Source: Azorhizobium doebereinerae UFLA1-100 (GTDB taxonomy: Bacteria > Pseudomonadota > Alphaproteobacteria > Rhizobiales > Xanthobacteraceae). From it: DNA of 64,000 nt. The notes under the pieces were generated by a model. The model did not search any database. It worked only from the letters and a program-made list of their open reading frames with translations, and was not told the DNA's origin. The translations under genes were made by a program, and so were the position numbers. The DNA is taken from positions 62,651-126,650 of the forward strand of contig NZ_AXBA01000004.1 in NCBI RefSeq assembly GCF_000473085.1, written 5' to 3'. Shown here one piece after another: positions 27,847 to 36,326 of this stretch (position 1 is the first letter of the stretch; each line of letters starts with the position of its first letter).

Positions 27847-28323
27847 ATGTCCGTCGCCTTCACGCGCGAGAACGACCTGGAAGCCACAGCCGCCGACTTG
27901 CCGGACCGGCCGGTCTCGCCGCATCCCAACCTGGTGACGGCAAGCGGGCTGGCGGCGCTCGACGCCGCGCTGGCGGCGGCGCGGGCAGCCTATGCGGCGG
28001 CGCAGACCGGAGACGTGCAGGCGGACCGCACGGCCATGGCGCGGGCCACTCGGGACCTGCGCTACTACAGCGCCCGCCGCGCCACCGCCCAACTGGTCGA
28101 AAGCCCGCCCGCGCTGGATATCGTGCAGTTCGGCGCCACGGTGACGCTCGACCGCGCCGACGGCCGCCGCCAGGTGTTCCGCATCGTCGGCGAGGATGAA
28201 GCGGACCCGGCCAGGGGCTCGGTGTCCTACGTCTCGCCGCTGGCCCGGGCGCTCATGGGCAAGAGCATCGGGGATGTGGCGATGGTGGCCGGCCACGAGG
28301 TCGAGGTGACGGCGATCGCGTGA
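27847..28323 (+). CDS. GreA/GreB C-terminal domain protein
   Basis: 158 aa. An alpha-helical first half (LAALDAALAAARAAYAAAQ...) replaces the long coiled coil of GreA/GreB, and the second half is the FKBP-like GreA/GreB C-terminal domain: VQFGATVTLDRADGRRQVFRIVGEDEADPARG...VSPLARALMGKSIGDV (about 95-145). Such proteins bind RNA polymerase near the secondary channel; without the acidic coiled-coil tip it cannot be assumed to stimulate transcript cleavage. Start ATG 27847 is favoured over an upstream in-frame ATG because it matches family length. Confidence 0.8.
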   Translation: MSVAFTRENDLEATAADLPDRPVSPHPNLVTASGLAALDAALAAARAAYAAAQTGDVQADRTAMARATRDLRYYSARRATAQLVESPPALDIVQFGATVTLDRADGRRQVFRIVGEDEADPARGSVSYVSPLARALMGKSIGDVAMVAGHEVEVTAIA

Positions 28324-28410
28324 CGAGCGCGACCGGGTCGGCGTCCTTGCCGGAACAAGATGTGGGGTGGGCCGTTCAGCTACAGGTCTTGCCCCTGCAT
28401 CGGAACGTCC

Positions 28411-29526
28411 ATGGACACCTCGCGTCTTTCTGTCTGGTCTCTGGCGATCTTCCTGGCTCTGGGCGGCCCTGTCCTTGCGCTGACCGCCGAAGCTATCAAT
28501 ACTGCCAGCTTTACGGCTGATGCCGCCAAGAATGCACCGGTACGGGATGGCTTGGCGGCGGGCGACCGGAAGCCCGGCCGGGACGCCGGGCGCCGCGAGG
28601 ATGCCAAGTCCCACAGGGATGCCAGGTCCCACAGGGATACCAAGTCCCGCAAGGATGCGGGCAAGCCCCAGGCCCTCATCGTGAAGGTGCAGGTGCTGCT
28701 CGCCCGGCGCTCCATCTCGCCGGGCGAGATCGACGGCATGGACGGGGAGAATTACCACAAGGCCATCGCCCAGTTCCGGCGGCAGAACAGCCTCGGCGAG
28801 GGCGACCAGCTGGACGAGCAGACGTGGACGGCGCTCGGCGGCCCGACGGCGGGTGACATCGTCACTGACTACCAGCTCACGAAGAAAGACACGAGCGCCA
28901 GGTTTCCCCGTTCCATCCCCCGCGACTACGCCAAGCAGGCGAAGATGAAGAAGCTCGACTACACGAGCCCGGAGGAGATGTTCGCGGAGCGGTTCCACAT
29001 GAGCAAGGGGCTGCTCCAGGTCCTCAATCCGGGCCTGAAGACGCGCAAGCCCGGCGACAGGATCCTGGTGGTCTCGATCGCGCACGGAAAGCCGAACGTG
29101 AAGGTGGAGCGGGTCGAGGCGGTGAAAGCCACCGGCATGCTGGTGGTCTATGGCGCCAACGACGCGATCCTCGCCAGCTATCCCGCCACCATCGGCAGCG
29201 CGGACACGCCCTCGCCGGAAGGCGAGCACACGGTCCGGCGCATCGTGTTCAATCCGCCCTATTATTACGATCCGGAGAAGAACTTCCAGCAGGGCCGCAA
29301 CAAGAAGAAGCTGGTGCTGCCCTCCGGTCCGAACAATCCCGTGGGCGCCGTCTGGATCGCCTTGTCGAAGGAGACGTTCGGCATCCACGGCACGCCGGAG
29401 CCCGCGCAGGTGAGCAAGTCTTCATCGCATGGCTGCGTCCGGCTGACCAACTGGGACGCCATGGAACTGGCAGACATGCTGAAGCCCGGCGTGAAGGTCC
29501 GGTTCGTGGAGCAGACCGGATCATGA
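28411..29526 (+). CDS. L,D-transpeptidase (YkuD) with peptidoglycan-binding domain
   Basis: 371 aa. Signal peptide about 1-30; a Lys/Arg/Asp-rich linker (about 55-85) encoded partly by an 18-bp tandem repeat; a peptidoglycan-binding-1-like helical domain (about 90-140); a LysM-like stretch (FAERFHMSKGLLQVLNPG, about 190-215); and the YkuD catalytic domain (about 245-370) with the HGT and SSSHGCVRLTNWDAMEL signature holding the catalytic His and Cys. It forms 3-3 cross-links or attaches proteins to peptidoglycan in the periplasm. It overlaps the extensin-like gene by four bases. Confidence 0.93.
   Translation: MDTSRLSVWSLAIFLALGGPVLALTAEAINTASFTADAAKNAPVRDGLAAGDRKPGRDAGRREDAKSHRDARSHRDTKSRKDAGKPQALIVKVQVLLARRSISPGEIDGMDGENYHKAIAQFRRQNSLGEGDQLDEQTWTALGGPTAGDIVTDYQLTKKDTSARFPRSIPRDYAKQAKMKKLDYTSPEEMFAERFHMSKGLLQVLNPGLKTRKPGDRILVVSIAHGKPNVKVERVEAVKATGMLVVYGANDAILASYPATIGSADTPSPEGEHTVRRIVFNPPYYYDPEKNFQQGRNKKKLVLPSGPNNPVGAVWIALSKETFGIHGTPEPAQVSKSSSHGCVRLTNWDAMELADMLKPGVKVRFVEQTGS
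28600..28653 (+). repeat. 18-bp tandem repeat (3 units) in the L,D-transpeptidase gene
   Basis: Three consecutive 18-base units beginning GATGCCAAGTCCCACAGG, coding DAKSHR, DARSHR and DTKSRK in the basic linker. Copy number may vary between strains. Confidence 0.85.
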
Positions 29527-30404
29527 GGGGTCCGCGGCGGCTGGCCGTGGCGGGCATGGCATGGGCGATGGTCCTGGCCGTTCTTCCGGCGGAGGCGCAG
29601 GCGCCGCTCGCCCGGCCCAAGTCGGCCCTGCCGGGGGCAAAGGCCGCCGCGCCCCCCGCGCCGGCGGCCGGGCCCTCCGTCCCGCTGCCGAAGCCGGCGC
29701 CGCAGCGCCTCGCCCGGGGCGAACGGTCGCGCGCGGCCGTCCCGCTGCCTCTGCCGCGCCCGGAGGATGTGGGCGGCTCGCCGTCCGTCGCCCCGCAGGA
29801 CAGTGCCCCGCCGCCGGCGCCCATGGAAGAGGCGGCGTTTGCCGCCTGTCTCAAGGATTTCACCGCACGGGGCGGGGAGGCGATCGCCAAGGCTGATCCG
29901 GACGAGCCTGCCAAGGGGGAGGGCGCCTGCGCGATCCCCGGCCCGGTGGCGTTCTCGCGCGTGACCCTCCCGGAAGGCCCGGCCGTCACCCTCGACAGCG
30001 CGGTGACCGTGCGATGCACCATGGCGCTGGAATTGGCATCCTGGATCCGCGACGACCTAGCGGCCATCGCCAGACGCCATGGTACGGCGCTGGCACAGCT
30101 GAAGGGCGTCGGCGGCCACGCCTGCCGGCCCCGCAACGGGCAGGCCGGGGCGCAGATCAGCGAGCATGCCAGCGGCAACGCGTTCGACCTGCTCGGCATC
30201 AAGCTCGCGGACGGGCGGGTGGTGGAGTTCTCGCAGGCCGATGCCGCCACGAAGGACATCCGGGCGGAGGTGCAGAAGAGCGCCTGCGAGCGGTTCCGCA
30301 CCGTGCTCGGCCCCGGCGCCGACAGCGCCCACGCCAGCCATGTGCATGTGGACATGCGCCAGCGCCGCAACGATTTCCGCATGTGCCAGTGGGACGTGAA
30401 ATAG
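29523..30404 (+). CDS. Extensin-like C-terminal family protein
   Basis: 293 aa. Signal peptide (about 1-26), a Pro/Ala-rich low-complexity spacer to about residue 105, then the bacterial extensin-like C-terminal domain (DUF of the M15-related fold): ACAIPGPVAFSRV, VRCTMALELASWI, GGHACRPRNGQAGAQISEHASGNAFDLLGI (His and Asp as in D,D-carboxypeptidase-like sites) and HASHVHVDMR. A periplasmic cell-wall role is likely. ATGA overlap with the L,D-transpeptidase gene suggests the two act together on the wall. Confidence 0.88.
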   Translation: MRGPRRLAVAGMAWAMVLAVLPAEAQAPLARPKSALPGAKAAAPPAPAAGPSVPLPKPAPQRLARGERSRAAVPLPLPRPEDVGGSPSVAPQDSAPPPAPMEEAAFAACLKDFTARGGEAIAKADPDEPAKGEGACAIPGPVAFSRVTLPEGPAVTLDSAVTVRCTMALELASWIRDDLAAIARRHGTALAQLKGVGGHACRPRNGQAGAQISEHASGNAFDLLGIKLADGRVVEFSQADAATKDIRAEVQKSACERFRTVLGPGADSAHASHVHVDMRQRRNDFRMCQWDVK

Positions 30405-30414
30405 GCGTGCGGCG

Positions 30415-31287
30415 TCACGCCGCCGACGGACGGACCGACACCTCGACCGACATGGCATTGAAGGCGTCGGTCATTCCGACGAAGCCGCCGCTCACCGGCA
30501 TGACCTGCCGGATGTCCCGCCCCACCGCGACCGGGATGAGGTTGGCGCCGCCGACGCTGCGGTTGGTGGGATCGAAGGTGATCCAGCCCGCGCCGGGCAC
30601 ATAGACCTCGGCCCAGGCATGGGTGCTGCCCGCGCCGGACGACCCCAGGAACGCCTCCGCCGGGTTGTGGAGATAGCCCGACACGATCCGCGCGCCGAAC
30701 CCCAGCGTCCGCACGGCCTCGGCGAACAGCACGGCCATGTCGCGGCAGGAGCCCCAGCCGCGCTCCAGCGTGCGGGTGGGCGACTGCGTGCCCTCGTCCT
30801 CGCGGCCCTGGTAGGAAACCCAGGCCAGGACGCCGGCATTGATGTCCTTCAGCAGAGCCAGCGTGTCCGTCGGCTCGCTGCGGACGAAGGCACGGCTCCA
30901 TGCGCCTAGCCGCCCCGCGGGATCGGGATGCTGGGGGAGCGCCAGCGCGCCGAGATCGGTCCATTCATCCGCGCTGTAGAGGAAGGGGTAGGAGATGGCG
31001 GACGCCGCGATGCTGAAGATGGGCCATGCCGCGGCATCGAGCTCCACCTCGGCCAGGCTTTCGATGACGAGGCTGGTGGTCAGCGTCTGGAAGGCGGCGG
31101 TGGCCACCACGTTGCCGGCCACGTCATGGGCCCAGGTCACGATCGCGGGCGGCGCGATGTTCAGCCGCATCGACCGCAGCCTGAGCTCGCGGCTCTCGCG
31201 GGGGCGCAGCATGAGGTGATGCGGGTTCAGGCTGACGGCGCCGTTGTAGCGATATGTGGTGCGGTGGCGGATGTTCAGCGTGGTCAC
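30415..31287 (-). CDS. Transglutaminase-like cysteine protease family protein
   Basis: 290 aa. GTG start at 31287, supported by GGGGAG five bases upstream; an ATG six codons earlier would place the ribosome site inside the gene. N-terminal beta domain ([29 protein letters not shown]) of the bacterial transglutaminase group, then the papain-like core with Cys in [14 protein letters not shown] (about 180), His in [14 protein letters not shown] (about 222) and Asp in TFDPTNRS. It is cytoplasmic as no signal is seen. Probably a peptidase or amidase. Confidence 0.9.
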   Translation of the reverse strand: MTTLNIRHRTTYRYNGAVSLNPHHLMLRPRESRELRLRSMRLNIAPPAIVTWAHDVAGNVVATAAFQTLTTSLVIESLAEVELDAAAWPIFSIAASAISYPFLYSADEWTDLGALALPQHPDPAGRLGAWSRAFVRSEPTDTLALLKDINAGVLAWVSYQGREDEGTQSPTRTLERGWGSCRDMAVLFAEAVRTLGFGARIVSGYLHNPAEAFLGSSGAGSTHAWAEVYVPGAGWITFDPTNRSVGGANLIPVAVGRDIRQVMPVSGGFVGMTDAFNAMSVEVSVRPSAA

Positions 31288-31600
31288 GGATCTCCCCTGC
31301 GGCATCCACCGACGTGCGCCATCAGGCCCCGGCCGCCCGGAAGCGCCGTGCGCAGCTGCCAGCTTAGGACAAAACGAGGGGATCCCGAATGTTTTTCGGC
31401 CTGGGTTGATTTAAAAAATCATCGTTCTTGAAATATTTTCCGTGGAAGCACATATTAATGCTGTCGATAGATGGCCAGATAAGCTGGTTTATGCATATGA
31501 AGATATGCGTGCCGTGAAGCTTTTTCGTCCTGATAAATGCGAATTCGACTGCCCGTTATTCGCGGGTAAGCAAGCTTCATGCACATAGAAAGGGTATCCC
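31288..31600. other. AT-richer leader of the cold-shock gene
   Basis: 313 bases with base composition clearly lower in GC than its surroundings from 31400 on. Contains the predicted csp promoter and a 5' untranslated region of about 138 bases, as is usual for cold-shock mRNAs. No gene is seen. Confidence 0.6.
31428..31456 (+). promoter_or_regulatory. Putative sigma-70 promoter of the cold-shock gene
   Basis: TTGAAA, 17 bases, CATATT (followed by AATG). Predicted start near 31463. Confidence 0.4.
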
Positions 31601-31813
31601 ATGGCCACGGGAACCGTAAAATGGTTCAACGCCCAGAAGGGCTTTGGATTCATCGCGCCGGATGACGGCGGCAGCGATGCCTTCGTCCATATCAGCGCCG
31701 TCGAGCGCGCCGGCCTCTCCGATCTGCACGAGGGCCAGAAGCTGGACTTCGAGCTGGTGTCCGACCGGAAGAGCGGCAAGATGTCGGCCGACAATCTCAA
31801 GTCGCTGAGCTGA
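31601..31813 (+). CDS. CspA-family cold-shock protein
   Basis: 70 aa single cold-shock domain: RNP1 KGFGFIAP and RNP2 DAFVHIS are intact (residues 13-20 and 27-33). It binds single-stranded nucleic acid as an RNA chaperone. Start follows AAAGGG. A long AT-rich leader and a strong hairpin terminator make this a single-gene unit typical of the family. Confidence 0.97.
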   Translation: MATGTVKWFNAQKGFGFIAPDDGGSDAFVHISAVERAGLSDLHEGQKLDFELVSDRKSGKMSADNLKSLS

Positions 31814-31824
31814 TTGCAGCATGC

Positions 31825-31860
31825 GGGGCGCCGCCGCGCTTTGCGGCGCGCCCCTTGTAT
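31825..31860 (+). terminator. Rho-independent terminator of the cold-shock gene
   Basis: GC-rich hairpin GGGGCGC-C-GCCGC / GCGGC-GCGCCCC with a short GCTTT loop, followed by TTGTAT, 12 bases past the stop codon. Confidence 0.8.
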
Positions 31861-31936
31861 ATCCGCGCCCTGTGCCGCACTGCTGCCCGCGCGTGTCGCC
31901 GGCGGCGCGGCCCCCGACGATGAGCAGGAGATGATG

Positions 31937-32068
31937 ATGGCCAAGGGACAGATACGCGGCAACCGCGAAGCCAAGAAGCCGAAGAAGGCGAAGGAGCCGG
32001 CAGCCGCGGCGCCGATCCTCGCCAAGGGCGTGCCGGTTTCGCTGGGCGCACCCAAGAAGAAGGGCTGA
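31937..32068 (+). CDS. Small basic conserved protein, unknown function
   Basis: 43 aa, MAKGQIRGNREAKKPKKAKE then an Ala/Pro-rich tail ending in GAPKKKG. The third of three tandem ATGs is best spaced from AGGAG. Very Lys-rich, disordered in appearance. Similar short MAKGQxRxNREAKKPKK proteins are widespread near cold-shock genes in proteobacteria, where they are uncharacterised; a nucleic-acid or ribosome association is only a guess from charge. Confidence 0.7.
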   Translation: MAKGQIRGNREAKKPKKAKEPAAAAPILAKGVPVSLGAPKKKG

Positions 32069-32204
32069 GACAGGCTCGGGGCGTGCGGGGCCGGGCACGT
32101 CTCGGTTCTGCCGGCCGGTGCCCGCTCGCGGGTCTCCCGGACCACGGCTGGCTGCGGCTGCGTCCGAAACACGCTGCGGCGGCCCCCGAACAAGGAGCAG
32201 GACC

Positions 32205-32519
32205 ATGAACTATCTTGGCGGGCTGCGCGGGAGCGGCCTTCTCGTCTGCGGGAACGTGCCGATCGCACGCACCGAATATGATTTCGAGGGCTATCTCTCC
32301 AGTGCCGGACAGGTGACGAGCTGCGGGGAGATCTGCCTACCGGCGGCAACCCCGAAGGGGGGCTTCGGCCACGGGCTGGAACTGCGGACAGATGAGGGCC
32401 GCCTGCTGCGGCTGCGCTTCTCGGATACAAAGCGGCCGTCGGCCGTTGGCGCGGTGCACGTGGATGTCCTCGGCTTGCTTCCGGCGGCCGCGGACTGGCA
32501 GCATCGCTCCGGCGAATAG
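32205..32519 (+). CDS. Hypothetical small protein
   Basis: 104 aa, start ATG 32205 behind AAGGAG. It reads MNYLGGLRGSGLLVCGNVPI followed by ARTEYDFEGYLSSAGQVTSCGEI and ends in LRFSDTKRPSAVGAVHVDVLG. No signal peptide or known domain, predicted mostly beta. The alternation of small beta motifs with conserved-looking Gly/Asp positions suggests a real family, but I cannot name a function. Confidence 0.65.
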   Translation: MNYLGGLRGSGLLVCGNVPIARTEYDFEGYLSSAGQVTSCGEICLPAATPKGGFGHGLELRTDEGRLLRLRFSDTKRPSAVGAVHVDVLGLLPAAADWQHRSGE

Positions 32520-32782
32520 CCGCAGCCCATCGCGATCCCGCCCGGTGCCGCGGCGGAACGTTCAACGGCACTCTCCCCCGCAAGGCCCGTTCCATCTTCT
32601 GTCGCCATGCCTCGCGCGCCCATCCGGGCCGGGAGGCAGTCGCGTGTCGGACGGTTGATGCTCCGCGTCATGTCAGACCGTCATGCGCGGTGACGCCGGC
32701 CGCCGGAGGCGGTCCGGCCATGCGCCTTGCGGCAGGTCGATGCGCCTGCGTGGCTCGGCCGCGCCCTCCCTAAGGGCATCCC

Positions 32783-32810
32783 CGCATTTTGGAGGAGGCT
32801 CCAAAACGCG
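32783..32810. promoter_or_regulatory. Enhancer candidate of the sigma-54 operon
   Basis: Inverted repeat with 12-base arms CGCATTTTGGAG / CTCCAAAACGCG (one mismatch) around GAGG. Centred about 98 bases upstream of the predicted start, a typical NtrC-type enhancer distance. No T-run follows, so a terminator is less likely. Confidence 0.6.
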
Positions 32811-32868
32811 GCTGTGGCAGGCCGGCCACCTACCCATCCAAGGCATTGATTATAAAAGAATTGTCGGC

Positions 32869-32884
32869 TGGCACGCCTCTTGCG
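32869..32884 (+). promoter_or_regulatory. Sigma-54 (-24/-12) promoter of the 11-gene operon
   Basis: TGGCACG-N4-TTGCG, an exact consensus match with GG (32870-32871) and GC (32882-32883) 10 bases apart. Predicted start near 32895, 19 bases before the first gene. Confidence 0.92.
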
Positions 32885-32913
32885 ATCCCTGAAGCGCACC
32901 TTCGGGGACTGGC

Positions 32914-33612
32914 ATGCGACTGCACTTCGCCTTGGATTTTGACGGCACCATCTGCCCTATCGACACCACCGATTTCCTGCTTGAGACCTTCGCTGATCCG
33001 GCGTGGCTGGACATAGAGGCGCGGTGGCAGGCCGGGGAGATCAACTCCCGCGATTGCCTCGCCGGGCAGGTCGCGCTCATCCGGGCGCGGCCGGAGGAGA
33101 TCGACGCTGCGCTGGCCGGCATCGCGCTTGATCCCGCCTTCGCTGATTTCCTGCAGGCGGCGCGCGCGATCGGCGCCCATGTCTCCGTCGTCTCGGACGG
33201 CTTCGACCGCTCCATCCGCACATTGCTCGCCGCCGCCGGGATCGACCTGCCCGTCGCCTGCAACCGGCTGGTCCAGGCCGGAGCGGACCGTTGGCGGGCG
33301 GAGTTCGGCGCCGAGGATGCGACCTGCTCCAACGGCACCTGTAAATGCGCGGCCGTCCAGCCCAAGGACGGTCTGGCCCCGCCCAGGGTGATCCTGGTGG
33401 GCGACGGGCGCTCCGATTTCTGCCTCGCGCGCCGCGCCGACTTCGTGCTCGCCAAGGGGCGTCTCGCCACCTTCTGCGCCGCCGAGGGCATCGCCCATCG
33501 GCCCATCTCCGGCTTTGCCGACGCGCGCGCCTATCTCACCACCCTGCACCCCGCGCAGGGTCTTTCCCCGGCCGGCTCCGCCGGCCTTGTCCTCGAGGAC
33601 CTTCATGCTTGA
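32914..33612 (+). CDS. MtnX-like HAD-IB phosphatase
   Basis: 232 aa. HAD motif I FALDFDGTICPIDTTDFLLE (nucleophile Asp near residue 8), motif II VSVVSDGFDRSI, and motif IV VILVGDGRSDFCLARRADFVLAKG. Between them is a Cys-bearing loop CSNGTCKC, similar in placement to the Cys loop of MtnX (methionine-salvage HK-MTPenyl-1-P phosphatase) and PSP-like enzymes. No other methionine-salvage gene is nearby, so its substrate here is probably a different phosphate ester. First gene of the sigma-54 operon; overlaps the aminotransferase start by eight bases. Confidence 0.85.
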   Translation: MRLHFALDFDGTICPIDTTDFLLETFADPAWLDIEARWQAGEINSRDCLAGQVALIRARPEEIDAALAGIALDPAFADFLQAARAIGAHVSVVSDGFDRSIRTLLAAAGIDLPVACNRLVQAGADRWRAEFGAEDATCSNGTCKCAAVQPKDGLAPPRVILVGDGRSDFCLARRADFVLAKGRLATFCAAEGIAHRPISGFADARAYLTTLHPAQGLSPAGSAGLVLEDLHA

Positions 33613-35023
33613 CCGCAACATGATCACCGGCGCCCCGACCTCGGCCGAGGCCGACCGCGCGCGCCTGCACGCGCTGGAAAACGCTTATTGCTCATACGGC
33701 GATACGGTGCATTACACCGAATTCCCGAAGATCTTCGAGCGCTGCGAAGGCTCGTTCATGTATGACGACGAGGACCGCCCGTTCCTCGATCTCCAGATGT
33801 GGTATTCCGCGGTCAATTTCGGCTATGCCAATCCGCGGCTCAACGAGGCCATGCGCCGCCAGCTCGACCGCCTGCCGCAGGTCGCCAGCCAGTATCTGCA
33901 CCGCGAGAAGATCGAGCTTGCCGCCGAGATCGCCATCGGCGCGCAGGAGCGCTTCGGCCGCAAGGGCCGCGTACATTTCAACGTCGGCGGCGCGCAGGCG
34001 GTTGAGGATTCGCTCAAGATCGTGCGCAACGCCTGCAACGGCAAGAGCCTGATGTTCGCCTTCGAGGGCGGCTATCACGGCCGCACGCTGGGCGCCTCCG
34101 CCATCACCTCGTCCTATCGCTATCGCCGCCGCTACGGGCATTTCGGCGAGCGGGCGCAGTTCATCGAGTTCCCCTACCATTTCCGCGGGCCGCGCGGCAT
34201 GACCAAGGAGGAATACGGCGTTCACTGCGTGCGCAAGTTCGAGCGCCTGTTCGAGAGCGAATACAACGGCGTGTGGGACCCCAAGGTGCGGCAGAGCGAA
34301 TATGCCGCCTTCTATGTGGAGCCCATCCAGGGCACCGGCGGCTACGTCATCCCGCCCGCGAATTTCTTCCCCGAGCTGAAGCGCGTGCTCGACAAGCACG
34401 GCATCCTGCTGGTGGTGGACGAAATCCAGATGGGCTTCTACCGCACCGGCAAGCTGTGGTCGATCGAGCATTTCGGCGTCCAGCCGGACGTGCTGGTGTT
34501 CGGCAAGGCGCTGACCAACGGCCTCAATCCGCTCTCCGGCCTGTGGGCCCGCGAGGAATTGATCAATCCGCAGATCTTCCCGGCCGGCTCCACCCATTCC
34601 ACCTTCAACGCCAATCCGCTCGGCACCGCCGTGGCGCTCGAAGCCATGAAGATGATGAAGGAGGAGGATTTCGGCGCCAGCGTGATGGACAAGGGCGCCT
34701 ATTTCCTCGACGGCCTGAAGGAGCTGAAGGCCAAGCACCGCATCGTCGGCGACGTGGACGGGCTCGGCCTGGCCCTGCGCATCGAAATCTGCGAGCCGGG
34801 CGACAGCTACACGCCGGCCAAGGCGCTGCTGGACCTCATGGTCGATGAGGCGATGAAGGCCGACCTGGTGCACGGGGGCGAACGCTACGGCCTCGTGCTC
34901 GACGTCGGTGGCTACCACAAGAACGTCATCACCCTCGCCCCGGCGCTGACCATCTCCCATGCGGAGATCGACCTCGCCCTGGCGCTGCTCGACCAGCTGT
35001 TCACCCAGGTCACGCCGCGGTGA
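33605..35023 (+). CDS. Class III (omega) PLP aminotransferase
   Basis: 472 aa. Start ATG 33605 (MLDRNMITGAPTSAEADR). Fold type I class III marks: VHFNVGGAQAVEDSLKIVRN, FEGGYHGRTLGASAITSSY, PIQGTGGYVIPP, LLVVDEIQMGFYRTGK (Asp to PLP N1), and the Schiff-base Lys in VFGKALTNGL. It resembles 4-aminobutyrate/ornithine/diaminobutyrate-type enzymes that act on terminal amino groups, though the substrate cannot be read. Its neighbour, a ureohydrolase-like protein, supports an amine or guanidine substrate. Confidence 0.92.
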   Translation: MLDRNMITGAPTSAEADRARLHALENAYCSYGDTVHYTEFPKIFERCEGSFMYDDEDRPFLDLQMWYSAVNFGYANPRLNEAMRRQLDRLPQVASQYLHREKIELAAEIAIGAQERFGRKGRVHFNVGGAQAVEDSLKIVRNACNGKSLMFAFEGGYHGRTLGASAITSSYRYRRRYGHFGERAQFIEFPYHFRGPRGMTKEEYGVHCVRKFERLFESEYNGVWDPKVRQSEYAAFYVEPIQGTGGYVIPPANFFPELKRVLDKHGILLVVDEIQMGFYRTGKLWSIEHFGVQPDVLVFGKALTNGLNPLSGLWAREELINPQIFPAGSTHSTFNANPLGTAVALEAMKMMKEEDFGASVMDKGAYFLDGLKELKAKHRIVGDVDGLGLALRIEICEPGDSYTPAKALLDLMVDEAMKADLVHGGERYGLVLDVGGYHKNVITLAPALTISHAEIDLALALLDQLFTQVTPR

Positions 35024-35952
35024 AGGCCATGCGCCCGCATATCCTCGATCTTGATGGCGCGCTGGCCGGCCAGCCCGTCCTCATGGGGGCATGCGCGGCG
35101 GCGGGCGGCCACGTCGTCGCCGCCCGCGATCTCGCGCCGCGCCTGCGCCTTCAGGCGCAGCGCGCGGCGCTCGCCACGCTGGGCGGGCGGCTCGCCGCCC
35201 CGGCGCCCGGCGACATCTATTTCTACGGCTCGGGCGATTTCCACCATCTCACGCTGCTGCTGGTGGAGCGCCTGGAGCAGCCGGTCAGCATCATCCATTT
35301 CGACAACCACCCCGACTGGGTCCGGGTGCCGGCCAGCGTGAACTGCGGCTCCTGGGTGGCCCGCGCCCTGGAACTGCGCCAGGTGCTGCGCGTGGTGACC
35401 ATCGGGCCGGGCCGGGCCGACATGGCCGCCCCCCAATTGAAGGGCGCCGACATGGCCTCGGTGCGCACCGGTCGGCTGGAGATCCACCCGTTCGCGTCGC
35501 AGGCGACGTTCTATGCCGGCCCGGCGTTCGAGACGGCGAGCGCGGAGGGCGACCCCGGCATCGGCCGCTGCGGGCTGCGCTGGCACGGCCTGTCCGATCG
35601 CGATTTCATGATCCGCATGGCCGATGTGGCCGACCGGCTGCCCGACGGGCCGCTGTGGATCACCCTCGACAAGGACGTGCTGACGCAACGCGAGGCGGTG
35701 ACCAACTGGGACCAGGGGCAGCTCACCCTTGAGCAGGTGCTCGACGCCATCGCGCTGTTCGCCGAGCACCGCCCGATCCTGGGGATGGACGTGTGCGGCG
35801 ACTATTCGCCGGAGGGTGCGCTTGGCCCCTGGCGCACATTCCTCGCCTTCTGCGACCGGGCGCAGCGCCCGGTACCGGAGGCCGCCGGGCACGCCGTCAA
35901 CCAGGCCGCGAACCTGCGCATCCTCCGGCACATGGGGGACCTGCTGTCATGA
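35020..35952 (+). CDS. Arginase/agmatinase-fold (ureohydrolase-like) protein
   Basis: 310 aa from GTG 35020 (an ATG at 35029 is an alternative). Metal-site motifs of the ureohydrolase family are partly altered: GSGDFHHLT (for GGDHS), IIHFDNHPDW (DxHxD retained, with N in place of A) and WITLDKDVLTQ (DxD retained). Asp and His ligands for a dinuclear Mn site therefore look available, but the usual SxDxDxxDP context is changed, so activity or substrate may differ from arginase. Start overlaps the aminotransferase stop by four bases, implying coupled expression. Confidence 0.82.
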   Translation: MKAMRPHILDLDGALAGQPVLMGACAAAGGHVVAARDLAPRLRLQAQRAALATLGGRLAAPAPGDIYFYGSGDFHHLTLLLVERLEQPVSIIHFDNHPDWVRVPASVNCGSWVARALELRQVLRVVTIGPGRADMAAPQLKGADMASVRTGRLEIHPFASQATFYAGPAFETASAEGDPGIGRCGLRWHGLSDRDFMIRMADVADRLPDGPLWITLDKDVLTQREAVTNWDQGQLTLEQVLDAIALFAEHRPILGMDVCGDYSPEGALGPWRTFLAFCDRAQRPVPEAAGHAVNQAANLRILRHMGDLLS

Positions 35953-36317
35953 TGCCGGAACTCGCCGTGCTGATCGCGCTCTCCGTCGTCTGCGACGTCT
36001 GCGGCCAGCTCGCGTTCAAGCGCGGAGCCGACCGTCTGCCCGCCCCCGCGCCGGGGCGGCGGCTGGCGTTCGCATGGGCGCTGTTCAGCGAGCGGTGGCT
36101 GCTCCTGGGCATCGCCGTCTACGTGGTGGAATTCGTGGTCTGGATCCGGGTGCTGGTGCTGGCGCCGCTCGGCATCGCCTTCCCGCTCGCCAGCCTCAAC
36201 ATCCTCGGCATCACCCTCGCCAGCCATCTCATCCTGGGCGAGCGCATCGGGCGACGCCAGTTTGCCGGCGCGGTCCTGGTCACCGCCGGTATCGTCCTTG
36301 TCGCCAGCACCTTGTGA
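35949..36317 (+). CDS. Small 4-TM SMR/EamA-like transporter subunit 1
   Basis: 122 aa, four predicted TM helices (about 3-20, 40-60, 65-88, 98-120). Pattern like the SMR/DMT half-size proteins: DVCGQLAFKRGAD in TM1, VVWIRVLVLAPLGIAFPLASLNILGITL in the centre, and LGERIGRRQFAGAVLVTAGI in TM4. It is similar in size to ArnE, one half of the undecaprenyl-phosphate aminoarabinose flippase. A second such gene is five positions away (38409), so the two probably form a heterodimer. Start overlaps the previous stop (ATGA). Confidence 0.85.
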   Translation: MMPELAVLIALSVVCDVCGQLAFKRGADRLPAPAPGRRLAFAWALFSERWLLLGIAVYVVEFVVWIRVLVLAPLGIAFPLASLNILGITLASHLILGERIGRRQFAGAVLVTAGIVLVASTL

Positions 36318-36326
36318 GGAGCCGTC

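Larger units (their letters stand above)
32520..32913. other. Promoter region of the sigma-54 operon
   Basis: 394 bases without a gene. It contains the near-perfect inverted repeat at 32783-32810, a direct repeat CGTCATG (two copies 13 bases apart near 32668-32687) and the -24/-12 promoter at 32869-32884. Confidence 0.7.

Noticed and set aside
31825-31860. Hairpin as an RNA thermometer of the cold-shock gene
   Set aside because: It lies after the stop codon and is followed by a T-rich stretch, so a terminator is the simpler reading.
32914-33612. Methionine-salvage phosphatase MtnX proper
   Set aside because: No mtnA, mtnK, mtnW or mtnD genes nearby and the operon context is different; only the family is supported.
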